The notes below the pieces were generated by a model. That model worked only from the letters and a program-made list of their open reading frames with translations, was not told where the DNA came from and searched no databases. A program made the translations under genes and the position numbers. A DNA stretch of 8,304 nt, from NCBI GenBank assembly GCA_023230175.1, contig JALNXV010000147.1, positions 1 through 8,304 of the forward strand. Reading direction: 5' to 3'. Origin of the DNA: Candidatus Cloacimonadota bacterium (GTDB lineage Bacteria > Cloacimonadota > Cloacimonadia > Cloacimonadales > WRIO01). Position 1 is the stretch's first letter. The number at the start of each line of letters is the position of its first letter. This document shows, in pieces, positions 1 through 6,856 of this stretch.

Positions 1-1325
1 AACTAAGAAAAAGAATTTCTTTAGCTTCCGGTAAAAGAGCTTTTAAAGATGATTATGATAATTGCGATATTATTTTAAAAGAGGTTAATTTACGTTATAA
101 AAGAGCTAAACTTTTAGGTTTTAACTCCCATTCTGATTATGTCTTAGAACAACGTATGGCTGAAAATCCTAAAACTGTTAATGACTTTTTAGATAGAATC
201 TTTGAAATCGCTTTACCTGCAGCTCAAAAAGAAGTTCAGGAAGTTAAAGAATTTGCAAAAAAGGTAGATAGCATTGATGATTTAATGCCTTGGGATTTTA
301 CTTATTATGCAGAAAAATTGAAGAAAGATAAGTTTGGCTTTGATGAAGAAGAATTAAAACCTTATTTTAAAGCAGAAAGTTGTGTCGCAGGTATTTTTAA
401 AGTTGCAGAAAAATTATATGACTTAAGTTTTATTAGAAATAATGAAATTCCTGTTTATCACAAAGACGTTGAAGTTTACGAAGTCTTTAACAATGAAGAC
501 TTTGTCGGTTTGTTTTATATAGATTTGTATCCTCGTGAAACAAAAAGAGGTGGTGCATGGATGACTACATATAAAACTCAAGGACTTTTTAAAGGTAAAA
601 TTGATAGACCTCACGTTGGTATAGTAGGTAATCTTACACCTTCTACAGAAGATACACCATCTTTACTTGGATTAAGAGAAGTAGAAACCTTATTCCATGA
701 ATTTGGTCATGCTTTACATGGACTTTTATCTGATTGTGTGTATTCAGGATTAGCTAGCCCTAATGTGTATTGGGACTTTGTGGAATTACCTTCACAAATA
801 ATGGAAAATTGGGTGCTCGAAGATGAAACCCTTGAACTCTTTGCTCATCACTATAAGACAAATGAACTTATCCCTCGTGAGTTAATAGATAAAGTAAAAG
901 CTGCAAAAAACTTTAATAAAGGTTATTTTAATTTAAGACAATTAACCTTTGGTGTTTTGGATATGGCTTGGCATACAATAAATCCGGAAAACATTAATGA
1001 CGTTAAAGCTTATGAAGATGAAGTTACTGATAAATTCAGATTACTCCCTAAAGTGGAGACCTCTTGTATTTCTACCGGCTTAAGCCATATATTTGCAGGT
1101 GGATATTCTTCAGGTTATTATTCATATAAGTGGGCTGAAGTTTTAGAAGCTGATGCTTTTGAAAAATTCTTAGAAGATGGTATTTTTAATAAAGAAACAG
1201 CATCTTCATTTAAAGACAATATCCTTGCAAGAGGTAATACTGCTCATCCAATGGACCTTTATGTTAAGTTTAGAGGTAGAAAACCGGATGCAGATGCTAT
1301 GTTAAGAAGAGATGGATTACTTTAA
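1..1325 (+). CDS. M3 family zinc metallopeptidase (peptidyl-dipeptidase Dcp / oligopeptidase A-like), 5' end missing
   Basis: The frame is open from base 3, giving 440 visible residues. The family is usually about 680-720 residues, so roughly the first third lies upstream. The ATG at 156 is an internal methionine: the codons before it read on as good M3 sequence (around LRYKRAKLLGF), so it is not the start. The zinc motif HEFGH lies at visible residues 232-236 (bases 696-710). The third ligand is the glutamate of DFVELPSQ at residue 261, and the substrate-binding GGYSSGYYSYKWAE stretch is at about 366-379. M3 enzymes hydrolyse short peptides, Dcp releasing C-terminal dipeptides, and usually act in the cytoplasm or periplasm. 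The N-terminus is missing, so a signal peptide cannot be judged. All visible catalytic residues are intact. The M3 family is certain; Dcp versus oligopeptidase A or an oligopeptidase F-like branch is not settled. A terminator follows, so this gene ends its transcription unit. Confidence 0.93.
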   Translation, partial: LRKRISLASGKRAFKDDYDNCDIILKEVNLRYKRAKLLGFNSHSDYVLEQRMAENPKTVNDFLDRIFEIALPAAQKEVQEVKEFAKKVDSIDDLMPWDFTYYAEKLKKDKFGFDEEELKPYFKAESCVAGIFKVAEKLYDLSFIRNNEIPVYHKDVEVYEVFNNEDFVGLFYIDLYPRETKRGGAWMTTYKTQGLFKGKIDRPHVGIVGNLTPSTEDTPSLLGLREVETLFHEFGHALHGLLSDCVYSGLASPNVYWDFVELPSQIMENWVLEDETLELFAHHYKTNELIPRELIDKVKAAKNFNKGYFNLRQLTFGVLDMAWHTINPENINDVKAYEDEVTDKFRLLPKVETSCISTGLSHIFAGGYSSGYYSYKWAEVLEADAFEKFLEDGIFNKETASSFKDNILARGNTAHPMDLYVKFRGRKPDADAMLRRDGLL

Positions 1326-1361
1326 TTATTTCATTTGTAAAACAAATATTGATAATCAATT

Positions 1362-1390
1362 ATGGGGCAGTTAATTGACTGCCTCATTTT
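1362..1390 (+). terminator. Rho-independent terminator after the M3 peptidase gene
   Basis: The sequence ATGGGGCAGT, a TAATTG loop and ACTGCCTCAT form a 10-bp stem with one G-T wobble, followed directly by TTTT. It begins 37 bases after the stop codon and separates the peptidase gene from the flippase gene. Confidence 0.8.
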
Positions 1391-1429
1391 CTAAGAAATT
1401 TTGTTTAATGATAAGTGTATTGATAATTT

Positions 1430-2929
1430 TTGATTATAATATTGAAAGAAAAACCATTGGATAAGCTTTCATTTAGTATAAAAAAGACTTCATATCAGGT
1501 TTTATTGTATAGTGCAGGCAATATGTTGTTGAAGTTTATCGGTTTGCTATTATTACCTTTATATACAAGTGTTTTCAAGGTTGCTGATTATGGCGTAATT
1601 GGTGTATTAGAAACAAGTTCATTAATCTTATCAGGCATTTTATCTTTAAATCTTTCGTCAGCATTAGTCAGGTGGCTTACAGATAGCAATTTAGAAAGTA
1701 AGACTGTTCAAAAACAACGAGAGAAGTCTGTTATCTTCACAATTTTTAGTATGACATTAATCGTTTTGACAGGCTTTAGTTTATTAGTATTTCCTTTTAT
1801 TAAAGTCATATCTTCTTTTCTGTTTAAATCGTATCTAAATCTTAATGTATCCTTTAGTTATTTACTTATTTTAATGTTGATAGGTGTTTATATTGATATA
1901 TTAAATAGAATTCCATTGAATTTAATAAGGATAAGAGAAAAGCCTGTCTTATATTCATTATCTATGTTATTGAGAGTAATTGTGACATTTGGTTTAAACA
2001 TATTATTAATAAAACATTATAAGATGGGGATTGAAGCTGTTTTTTGGGGAAATATTGCAGGCAATGTAATCTTTTTTGTTTGTAGTATCCCATTGATTAT
2101 GAAAAATATCCGTATAAATTTTTTATGGGATGAAGTTAGAGATATTTTGAAATATAGTATTCCGCTTGTTTTTGTAGGATTTGGAGGAATTCTATTAAGT
2201 TTGGGTGATAGATATGTTTTGAGTTATATCAAGGATTTAGGTCAAGTAGGAATTTATACTTTGGCATATAAGGTTTCGAGTATAGTTAATTTACTTGTAT
2301 TGCAAGCTTTTAATCTTGCTGTTTTACCGATTGCTTTTAAATCATTTAATAGTGAAGCAGGAAAAGTCTTTATCGCAAGAATTATGTTTTATTTGAGTTT
2401 ATTGCTTTGCTTCTTATTTTTGGTAGTATCAGTATTTTCATTTGATGTGTTAAAGATTTTTTCAAAATCGAGTGAATATTTAGCTGCTGTAAATATAATA
2501 CCTGTTTTATTGTTTGCTTATATTTTTGATGGAATGAGGATTGTGTTTAGTTATCATATCCTGTATGTTAAAAAGACTATTTGGAATGCGTATTTGACCT
2601 TTACCGGTGCAATTGTCAACATTGGGTTAAATATCTTGATTATTCCAAAATATGGGTATATGGGAGCAGCGATAACCACAGTCGTTTCTTCAATATTACT
2701 ATTTATAATGTATTATCAGGTCGGTCAAAAAAATATATATATTAAATATCCATTAAACAAAGTTGGGCTTTGTCTATGCTTAACAATGATGTTTTTTTTT
2801 ATTGATACGTTGATTAATTTGTTGGGAATAAAGACATTTTTATCTAGTATTTTATTAGTGTTGTTGTATATTATTAGTTTGTTTATATTTAGGTTTATTA
2901 GGTTTAACGAACTGAAGAAATTGATTTAA
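1430..2929 (+). CDS. Polysaccharide/oligosaccharide flippase, Wzx-like (MOP/MATE superfamily)
   Basis: This is a very hydrophobic protein of up to 499 residues with about 12-14 membrane segments, the normal size for Wzx and related lipid-linked oligosaccharide flippases in the inner membrane. The N-terminal pattern YSAGNMLLKFIGLLLLPLYT (about residues 27-46) and ADYGVIGVLE are typical. So is the mid-protein block starting YSIPLVF at residue 242, with GDRYVL at about 259-264 and GIYTLAYK after it. No ATG occurs before residue 32, inside the first membrane helix, so the start must be a rare codon: TTG at 1430, 1442 or 1457. TTG 1457 (MDKLSFSIKK) has a weak GAAAG upstream and gives a normal N-terminus; 1430 is the longest form. 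No SD is strong. No glycosyltransferase or other glycan gene is visible nearby, so the cargo is unknown. No clear terminator follows, so transcription may run into htrA. Confidence 0.85.
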   Translation: MIIILKEKPLDKLSFSIKKTSYQVLLYSAGNMLLKFIGLLLLPLYTSVFKVADYGVIGVLETSSLILSGILSLNLSSALVRWLTDSNLESKTVQKQREKSVIFTIFSMTLIVLTGFSLLVFPFIKVISSFLFKSYLNLNVSFSYLLILMLIGVYIDILNRIPLNLIRIREKPVLYSLSMLLRVIVTFGLNILLIKHYKMGIEAVFWGNIAGNVIFFVCSIPLIMKNIRINFLWDEVRDILKYSIPLVFVGFGGILLSLGDRYVLSYIKDLGQVGIYTLAYKVSSIVNLLVLQAFNLAVLPIAFKSFNSEAGKVFIARIMFYLSLLLCFLFLVVSVFSFDVLKIFSKSSEYLAAVNIIPVLLFAYIFDGMRIVFSYHILYVKKTIWNAYLTFTGAIVNIGLNILIIPKYGYMGAAITTVVSSILLFIMYYQVGQKNIYIKYPLNKVGLCLCLTMMFFFIDTLINLLGIKTFLSSILLVLLYIISLFIFRFIRFNELKKLI

Positions 2930-3026
2930 TTATTCAACAATCTTAAAATTATTTTTTTGTAATATTAGCTTAGAAATTTAGTTATTTTATTGAGTTAAAT
3001 TAAATCTAATTAAAGGAGTTAAAATT

Positions 3027-4463
3027 ATGAGAAACAACATTTTGAAATTTATAATGTTAAGTGTGGTATTAATTGTTTTATCAATGTGTTTTAGTCCATT
3101 AGGTGCTACTAATCCAAAAAGTCCTTTTGTTGATATTGTAAAAGATGTACGAGAATCTGTTGTTAATATTCAAGTTGAAGGTGAGCAAAGAATTACTCAA
3201 AATCAATTACCTTTTAATGATGAGTTTTTTAAATATTTCTTTTCCCCGCGTGAATTTAATAGACCCTTTACCTCAATGGGAAGTGGCTTTATCTTTAAGA
3301 GAGAAAATAATGATGTATATATTTTAACTAACAATCACGTTGTTGAAGGTGGTAATGATGGTGTAATTACTGTTACCTTAGCTGATAAAGAGAAATTAAA
3401 AGCAGAAATAGTCGGTTTAGATCCTGAGACTGATTTAGCTGTTATAAAGATAAATGTATCAAATAATACTGAAGTAGTTGTTGCGGAATTGGGTGAATCT
3501 GATAATTTAGAGATTGGCGAATGGGCGATTGCAATAGGTAATCCGTTTGGTCAATTAGGATTACAGAGAACGGTTACAGTTGGTGTTATTTCAGCGATTG
3601 GTAGAAGTGGCTTGAACTTTGGTAATAATTCTCCATTGTTTCAAGATTATATCCAAACAGATGCAGCGATTAATCCCGGAAATAGTGGTGGTCCTCTTTT
3701 AGATATAAATGGTAAAGTAATTGGTGTGAATGCTGCCATTACAACTACTTCCGGCGGTAATGTGGGGATAGGTTTTGCAATACCAATCTCTCTCGCAAAG
3801 AAAGTTGCTGAGGATTTTCTTGCTTATGGCGAAGTAAAAAGAGCTTATCTTGGTATTATGCCACAAGAAATAAGTCAGGAGTTAAGTCTGTCTTTGGGCT
3901 TAGATGAAATCTCAGGTGTGTTAGTTTCTAAAGTAGAAAAAGATACTCCGGCTGAAGAAGCAGGCATAGAAGTTGGAGATGTTATTTTAGAATTCAATAA
4001 TGAAAAGATAGAAAATGTAAGCAGATTTAGGATTGTTGTAGCTAATAGCCCTGTAAATCAAAAGATTAATATTAAGGTAAATCGTAATGGAAAAATTCGT
4101 AATTTAAGTGTTATTTTAAAGGAAAGAGAGTCTGAGAAATCTGTTGAGATTTCAAAAACATCTTCATCTTCATATAATCTTGGATTAAGATTAGAGACTC
4201 TTGGTAGTGATCTAGCTCGAAGAATGAATATTGAAGCTGAGAGTGGATTGATTGTAGTGCAAGTGACACCAAATTCTCCTGCAGCAAAAGCTGAGTTGAG
4301 ACCCGGAGATGTCATTGTTGAAATAAATAGAATTACAGTAAATTCAGTAAAAGATTATGAAGATGCAGTTTCTAAAGCAGAAAAAGATGAGTTAAAAGTA
4401 ATCTTATTATATGTACAAGGACGCGATGGATCATTTAAGTTTGTACCAATTTCGATCGATTAA
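3027..4463 (+). CDS. htrA: Periplasmic serine protease HtrA/DegP/DegQ with two PDZ domains
   Basis: A 478-residue protein of normal DegP length. It begins with a signal peptide (basic MRNNILK, hydrophobic core to about residue 22, likely cleavage after LGA at 25-27). Next comes a trypsin-like domain with a glutamine- and phenylalanine-rich loop at about 53-82 that resembles the DegP LA loop. The catalytic triad is complete: His104 (TNNHVV), Asp136 (DPETDLAV) and Ser220 (GNSGGPL). PDZ1 spans about 272-366 and PDZ2 about 384-472; both carry the GD(V)I turn. HtrA proteins degrade or refold misfolded envelope proteins. The start is fixed by AAAGGAG at 3012-3018, 8 bases before the ATG. The 97-base upstream gap is almost pure A/T and I see no convincing promoter there; SD and start are clear. 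It ends in a strong terminator. Cys21 sits in LSMC, which does not fit a lipobox well, so a soluble periplasmic form is favoured. Confidence 0.96.
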   Translation: MRNNILKFIMLSVVLIVLSMCFSPLGATNPKSPFVDIVKDVRESVVNIQVEGEQRITQNQLPFNDEFFKYFFSPREFNRPFTSMGSGFIFKRENNDVYILTNNHVVEGGNDGVITVTLADKEKLKAEIVGLDPETDLAVIKINVSNNTEVVVAELGESDNLEIGEWAIAIGNPFGQLGLQRTVTVGVISAIGRSGLNFGNNSPLFQDYIQTDAAINPGNSGGPLLDINGKVIGVNAAITTTSGGNVGIGFAIPISLAKKVAEDFLAYGEVKRAYLGIMPQEISQELSLSLGLDEISGVLVSKVEKDTPAEEAGIEVGDVILEFNNEKIENVSRFRIVVANSPVNQKINIKVNRNGKIRNLSVILKERESEKSVEISKTSSSSYNLGLRLETLGSDLARRMNIEAESGLIVVQVTPNSPAAKAELRPGDVIVEINRITVNSVKDYEDAVSKAEKDELKVILLYVQGRDGSFKFVPISID

Positions 4464-4479
4464 TATTTAAGAAAACAAT

Positions 4480-4526
4480 AAGGGACCTCCAGGATGCTTT
4501 AAACCATCTTGGAGGTCCCTTGTTTT
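4480..4526 (+). terminator. Strong Rho-independent terminator after htrA
   Basis: AAGGGACCTCCAGGATG pairs with CATCTTGGAGGTCCCTT over 17 bp with a single G-T wobble. The loop is CTTTAAAC and the stem is followed by GTTTT. It starts 16 bases after the htrA stop. An A-rich run lies just upstream (GAAAACAATAA), but no gene converges from the right, so a bidirectional role is not needed. Confidence 0.93.
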
Positions 4527-4550
4527 ATCGTTAAAATATAGTTGTATCTA

Positions 4551-4578
4551 TTGTAAAAAAACTTCAACATTTTATAAT
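4551..4578 (+). promoter_or_regulatory. Candidate upstream sigma70-type promoter for the EIIA-CBS/permease operon
   Basis: TTGTAA (4 of 6 matches to the -35 consensus) and a perfect TATAAT at 4573-4578 are separated by 16 bases. It lies just after the htrA terminator. In DNA this AT-rich a TATAAT can arise by chance, so this is a weaker candidate than the one at 4610. Confidence 0.4.
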
Positions 4579-4609
4579 ATGATGATAATTGAAATAGTAT
4601 AAAATTCAT

Positions 4610-4637
4610 TTGACATTTTTATATAGTATGAAATAAT
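4610..4637 (+). promoter_or_regulatory. Candidate proximal sigma70-type promoter for the EIIA-CBS/permease operon
   Basis: A perfect TTGACA at 4610-4615 and AATAAT (5 of 6) at 4632-4637 have a 16-base spacer. Transcription would start near 4644, giving a leader of about 17 bases that begins just before the SD. If used, it rules out the TTG codon at 4637 as a start. The 7-mer ATAGTAT occurs at 4594 and again at 4623, 29 bases apart, flanking the -35 box. Confidence 0.55.
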
Positions 4638-4648
4638 TGAGTTTAAAT

Positions 4649-4656
4649 AAGGAGGT
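4649..4656 (+). promoter_or_regulatory. Consensus ribosome binding site that sets the EIIA-CBS start
   Basis: AAGGAGGT is a full-length match to the anti-SD of 16S rRNA. GGAGG ends 5 bases before ATG 4661. This favours that start over the in-frame TTG 24 bases upstream and the ATG at 4670. Confidence 0.85.
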
Positions 4657-4660
4657 CATT

Positions 4661-5569
4661 ATGCACGCAATGCATCTTACCAGTTTGATTGATTCAAGGT
4701 TGATTTTTTTAGAAAATAAATTGAAAGACATTACTGAAATATATGATTTTATGTTATCTCATATATATAAACATTTTCAACTGATTGACCCCAAAGAAGA
4801 ATTGATTGAAAGACTTTTAAAAAGAGAATTGAACGAAGGAATATTATTTCCGACCGGAACAGCAATTCCTCATTTACATTTAGAAAATTTTAATGACACC
4901 TTAATTTCAATATTAATACCGGAAAAACCAATAGAAACTGAATACGGGATAATAAAGATATTTTTTATGGTAATAACCGGAAAGCATGATAATAGCTTAT
5001 ATTTACATATTTTGCAATCGGTTATAAAAATGTCTAAAGATACAGAAGTTTTTGAAAAGGTATTAACTTTAAAATCTTCTCATGACTTATTAACTTTATT
5101 AAAATCAGGAGATTTTGCAGTCAAAAGAGCAATCACTGTCAGTGATTTGATGAGTAAAAATATAATTACTGTAAAACCTACAACAACTTTAAAAGAATTG
5201 AGTCATATCTTTTACGAAACTTATTGTGGATACTTTCCTGTTGTAAATGATACAGGTAATCTTATTGGTGAAGTTACAGTTTTAGATTATATTATGAGTG
5301 GTTTTCCTGCTTATACAAATTTCTTAAGTAATCTAAATTTCTTGAAATCATTTGAACCTTTTGAAAGGTTAATCAAAGAAGAACATCTTCGTTATGTAGA
5401 ATCAATAATGCGACCGGTTGAAATACATATTAATTCAAACGAATCAATATTTGAGGCATTGTTTTTAATGAAAAAATATAACCGAAGAGACTTGCCGGTT
5501 ATAGAAGATAAGAAGATTATTGGTTTAATCAGTTTTATGGATATATTTAGAAAGGTTATTAAAGGTTAG
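4661..5569 (+). CDS. PTS EIIA (fructose/mannitol-type) domain fused to a CBS domain pair; probable regulator of the adjacent permease
   Basis: With the start at ATG 4661 the protein has 302 residues and is soluble. Residues about 7-150 form a PTS EIIA type-2 domain; the motif PTGTAIPHLHLE at 64-75 places the phospho-acceptor histidine at His71. Residues about 157-212 (VSDLMSKNIITV to VLDYIM) and 245-300 (VESIMRPVEIHI to FMDIFRKVI) are two CBS motifs, which as a pair form a Bateman module that commonly binds adenosine nucleotides. A linker at about 213-244 joins them. No EIIB, EIIC, HPr or EI gene is visible, so sugar uptake is unlikely. The next gene, 3 bases downstream, codes for an ion/anion permease. 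I infer that the phosphorylation state of His71 and nucleotide binding to the CBS pair gate or tune that permease, but the sequence does not prove this. The glycine that usually follows the active histidine is leucine here. Confidence 0.87.
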   Translation: MHAMHLTSLIDSRLIFLENKLKDITEIYDFMLSHIYKHFQLIDPKEELIERLLKRELNEGILFPTGTAIPHLHLENFNDTLISILIPEKPIETEYGIIKIFFMVITGKHDNSLYLHILQSVIKMSKDTEVFEKVLTLKSSHDLLTLLKSGDFAVKRAITVSDLMSKNIITVKPTTTLKELSHIFYETYCGYFPVVNDTGNLIGEVTVLDYIMSGFPAYTNFLSNLNFLKSFEPFERLIKEEHLRYVESIMRPVEIHINSNESIFEALFLMKKYNRRDLPVIEDKKIIGLISFMDIFRKVIKG

Positions 5570-5572
5570 AAA

Positions 5573-6856
5573 ATGAATTTACAGATGATGATTGCATTAG
5601 GAGTATTTCTCATTTGCTATTTCTTTATAGCAACTGAAAAAATAAATAAAATTGTAATAGCTCTAACCGGGGCTGTGTTTTTTATGATACTTGGCTTTGT
5701 TCCTCAAACTAAAGCTTTTGCTCACTATATTGACTGGAATGTAATTTTTCTTTTAATTGGTATGATGATAATGGTAGGCATTATAAAAATAACAGGTTTA
5801 TTTGAATTTATTGCTATATATTTGGCAAAAAAAGCTAAGGGTAATCCTAAAATGATACTTTTAATATTGTTTTTTATTACAGGGATATTCTCTGCCTTGT
5901 TAGATAATGTAACTACTGTAGTGATATTAACTCCAATATCTATCTTAATAGCTGTAGAAATGGGTATTTCTCCTATTCCTTTTGTTATAGCTCAAGCAAT
6001 TGCCTCTAATATCGGAGGTACAGCCACACTAATCGGAGACCCTCCAAACCTTATGATTGGTAGTGCTGCAGGGATTAGTTTTTTAGCTTTTATTAAGAAT
6101 TTAACAATATTTGTTTTTTTTAATATGATAGTAAGTGCCGGAATAATTTACTTATTTTTTAGGAAAAAGTTAGTTATTTCGAATGAAAGGCGAGCAAGGA
6201 TTATGGAGTTTCAAGAAAAAGCTCTTATAACTGATAAAAAATTATTAATTTATGCTATTTGTGTTTTTGTAATATTTTTATTATTGCTATTTTTTCAAGA
6301 AGCCTTACATCTGCATGCTGCCACAATAGCGTTAAGTGCTGCTGTACTTTTGATGCTGAGAACTAAGAAATTAAATATTGATCATTTTTTAAATAATGAG
6401 ATTGAGTGGGGAACAATAATCTTTTTTATTGGATTATTTATTATGGTTGGTGCATTAGAAGAAACCGGGATAATAAAACTTTTTTCTAAAGGAATACTGT
6501 CCTTAACTGATGGCAATATGAAGCATACAGCTATAAGTATTGTTTGGACATCAGGAATTGCTTCTGCTTTTATAGATAATATTCCCTTTGTTGCTACTAT
6601 GATTCCTATGATTAAGGATATTGCATTAACTATAGAACCTCAACAGGTATTTCCTTTATGGTGGGCATTGTCATTAGGTGCTTGTTTTGGAGGTAATGGA
6701 ACTCTTATTGGTGCTTCAGCAAATCTTATATCAGCAAGTATTTGTAAAAAGAGTAATTATCCTATTTCATTTATGACTTTTACAAAATATGGTGCTATAA
6801 TTACTTTTATTAATCTTATTTTGGCGACTGTGTTTATTATTATTAAATACTTTTAA
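5573..6856 (+). CDS. ArsB/NhaD/SLC13-type permease (ion transporter superfamily)
   Basis: A 427-residue inner-membrane protein with roughly 10-12 membrane segments. It shows the two-fold internal repeat of the IT superfamily. IDWNVIFLLIG (53-63) matches IEWGTIIFFIG (277-287). SALLDN (107-112) matches SAFIDN (331-336). GGTATLIGDPPN (148-159) matches GGNGTLIGASAN (373-384). The paired DN and TLIG..N motifs form the substrate site in relatives such as ArsB, NhaD and the human P protein. The substrate could be Na+/H+, arsenite, citrate or another anion, and the sequence does not choose between these. No arsR, arsC or other arsenic gene lies here, which speaks mildly against arsenite. It starts 3 bases after the EIIA-CBS stop; an AAAGG inside the end of that gene can act as SD, so the two are probably translationally coupled. 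Its last 14 bases overlap the convergent small-subunit gene. Confidence 0.9.
   Translation: MNLQMMIALGVFLICYFFIATEKINKIVIALTGAVFFMILGFVPQTKAFAHYIDWNVIFLLIGMMIMVGIIKITGLFEFIAIYLAKKAKGNPKMILLILFFITGIFSALLDNVTTVVILTPISILIAVEMGISPIPFVIAQAIASNIGGTATLIGDPPNLMIGSAAGISFLAFIKNLTIFVFFNMIVSAGIIYLFFRKKLVISNERRARIMEFQEKALITDKKLLIYAICVFVIFLLLLFFQEALHLHAATIALSAAVLLMLRTKKLNIDHFLNNEIEWGTIIFFIGLFIMVGALEETGIIKLFSKGILSLTDGNMKHTAISIVWTSGIASAFIDNIPFVATMIPMIKDIALTIEPQQVFPLWWALSLGACFGGNGTLIGASANLISASICKKSNYPISFMTFTKYGAIITFINLILATVFIIIKYF

Noticed and set aside
156..158. ATG as the start of the M3 peptidase
   Set aside because: The frame is open back to the window edge and the upstream codons encode typical M3 sequence, so this is an internal methionine of a truncated gene.
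1408..1464. Possible 18-codon leader peptide before the flippase (ATG at 1408)
   Set aside because: It has no SD, overlaps the flippase start region in another frame, and nothing in its residues suggests attenuation.
3078..3089. Lipobox-like LSMC in the HtrA signal peptide (residues 18-21)
   Set aside because: The residue before Cys is Met rather than Gly, Ala or Ser, and a better signal peptidase I site (LGA) follows.
4058..4315. Minus-strand open frame inside htrA, and similar frames at 423-614 (-), 3145-3327 (+), 7042-7296, 7381-7755, 7673-7876 and 7789-8010 (+)
   Set aside because: All lie inside well-identified genes in another frame or on the other strand, show no recognisable domain and are explained as shadows of the real coding frames.
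4480..4526. The long hairpin as a riboswitch or T-box expression platform
   Set aside because: It sits just after a stop codon and ends in a T tract. No conserved aptamer or T-box elements precede it, so it is a simple terminator.
4637..4639. TTG as the start of the EIIA-CBS gene
   Set aside because: The ATG at 4661 has a consensus SD at ideal spacing, and the TTG falls in the -10 box of a good promoter candidate.
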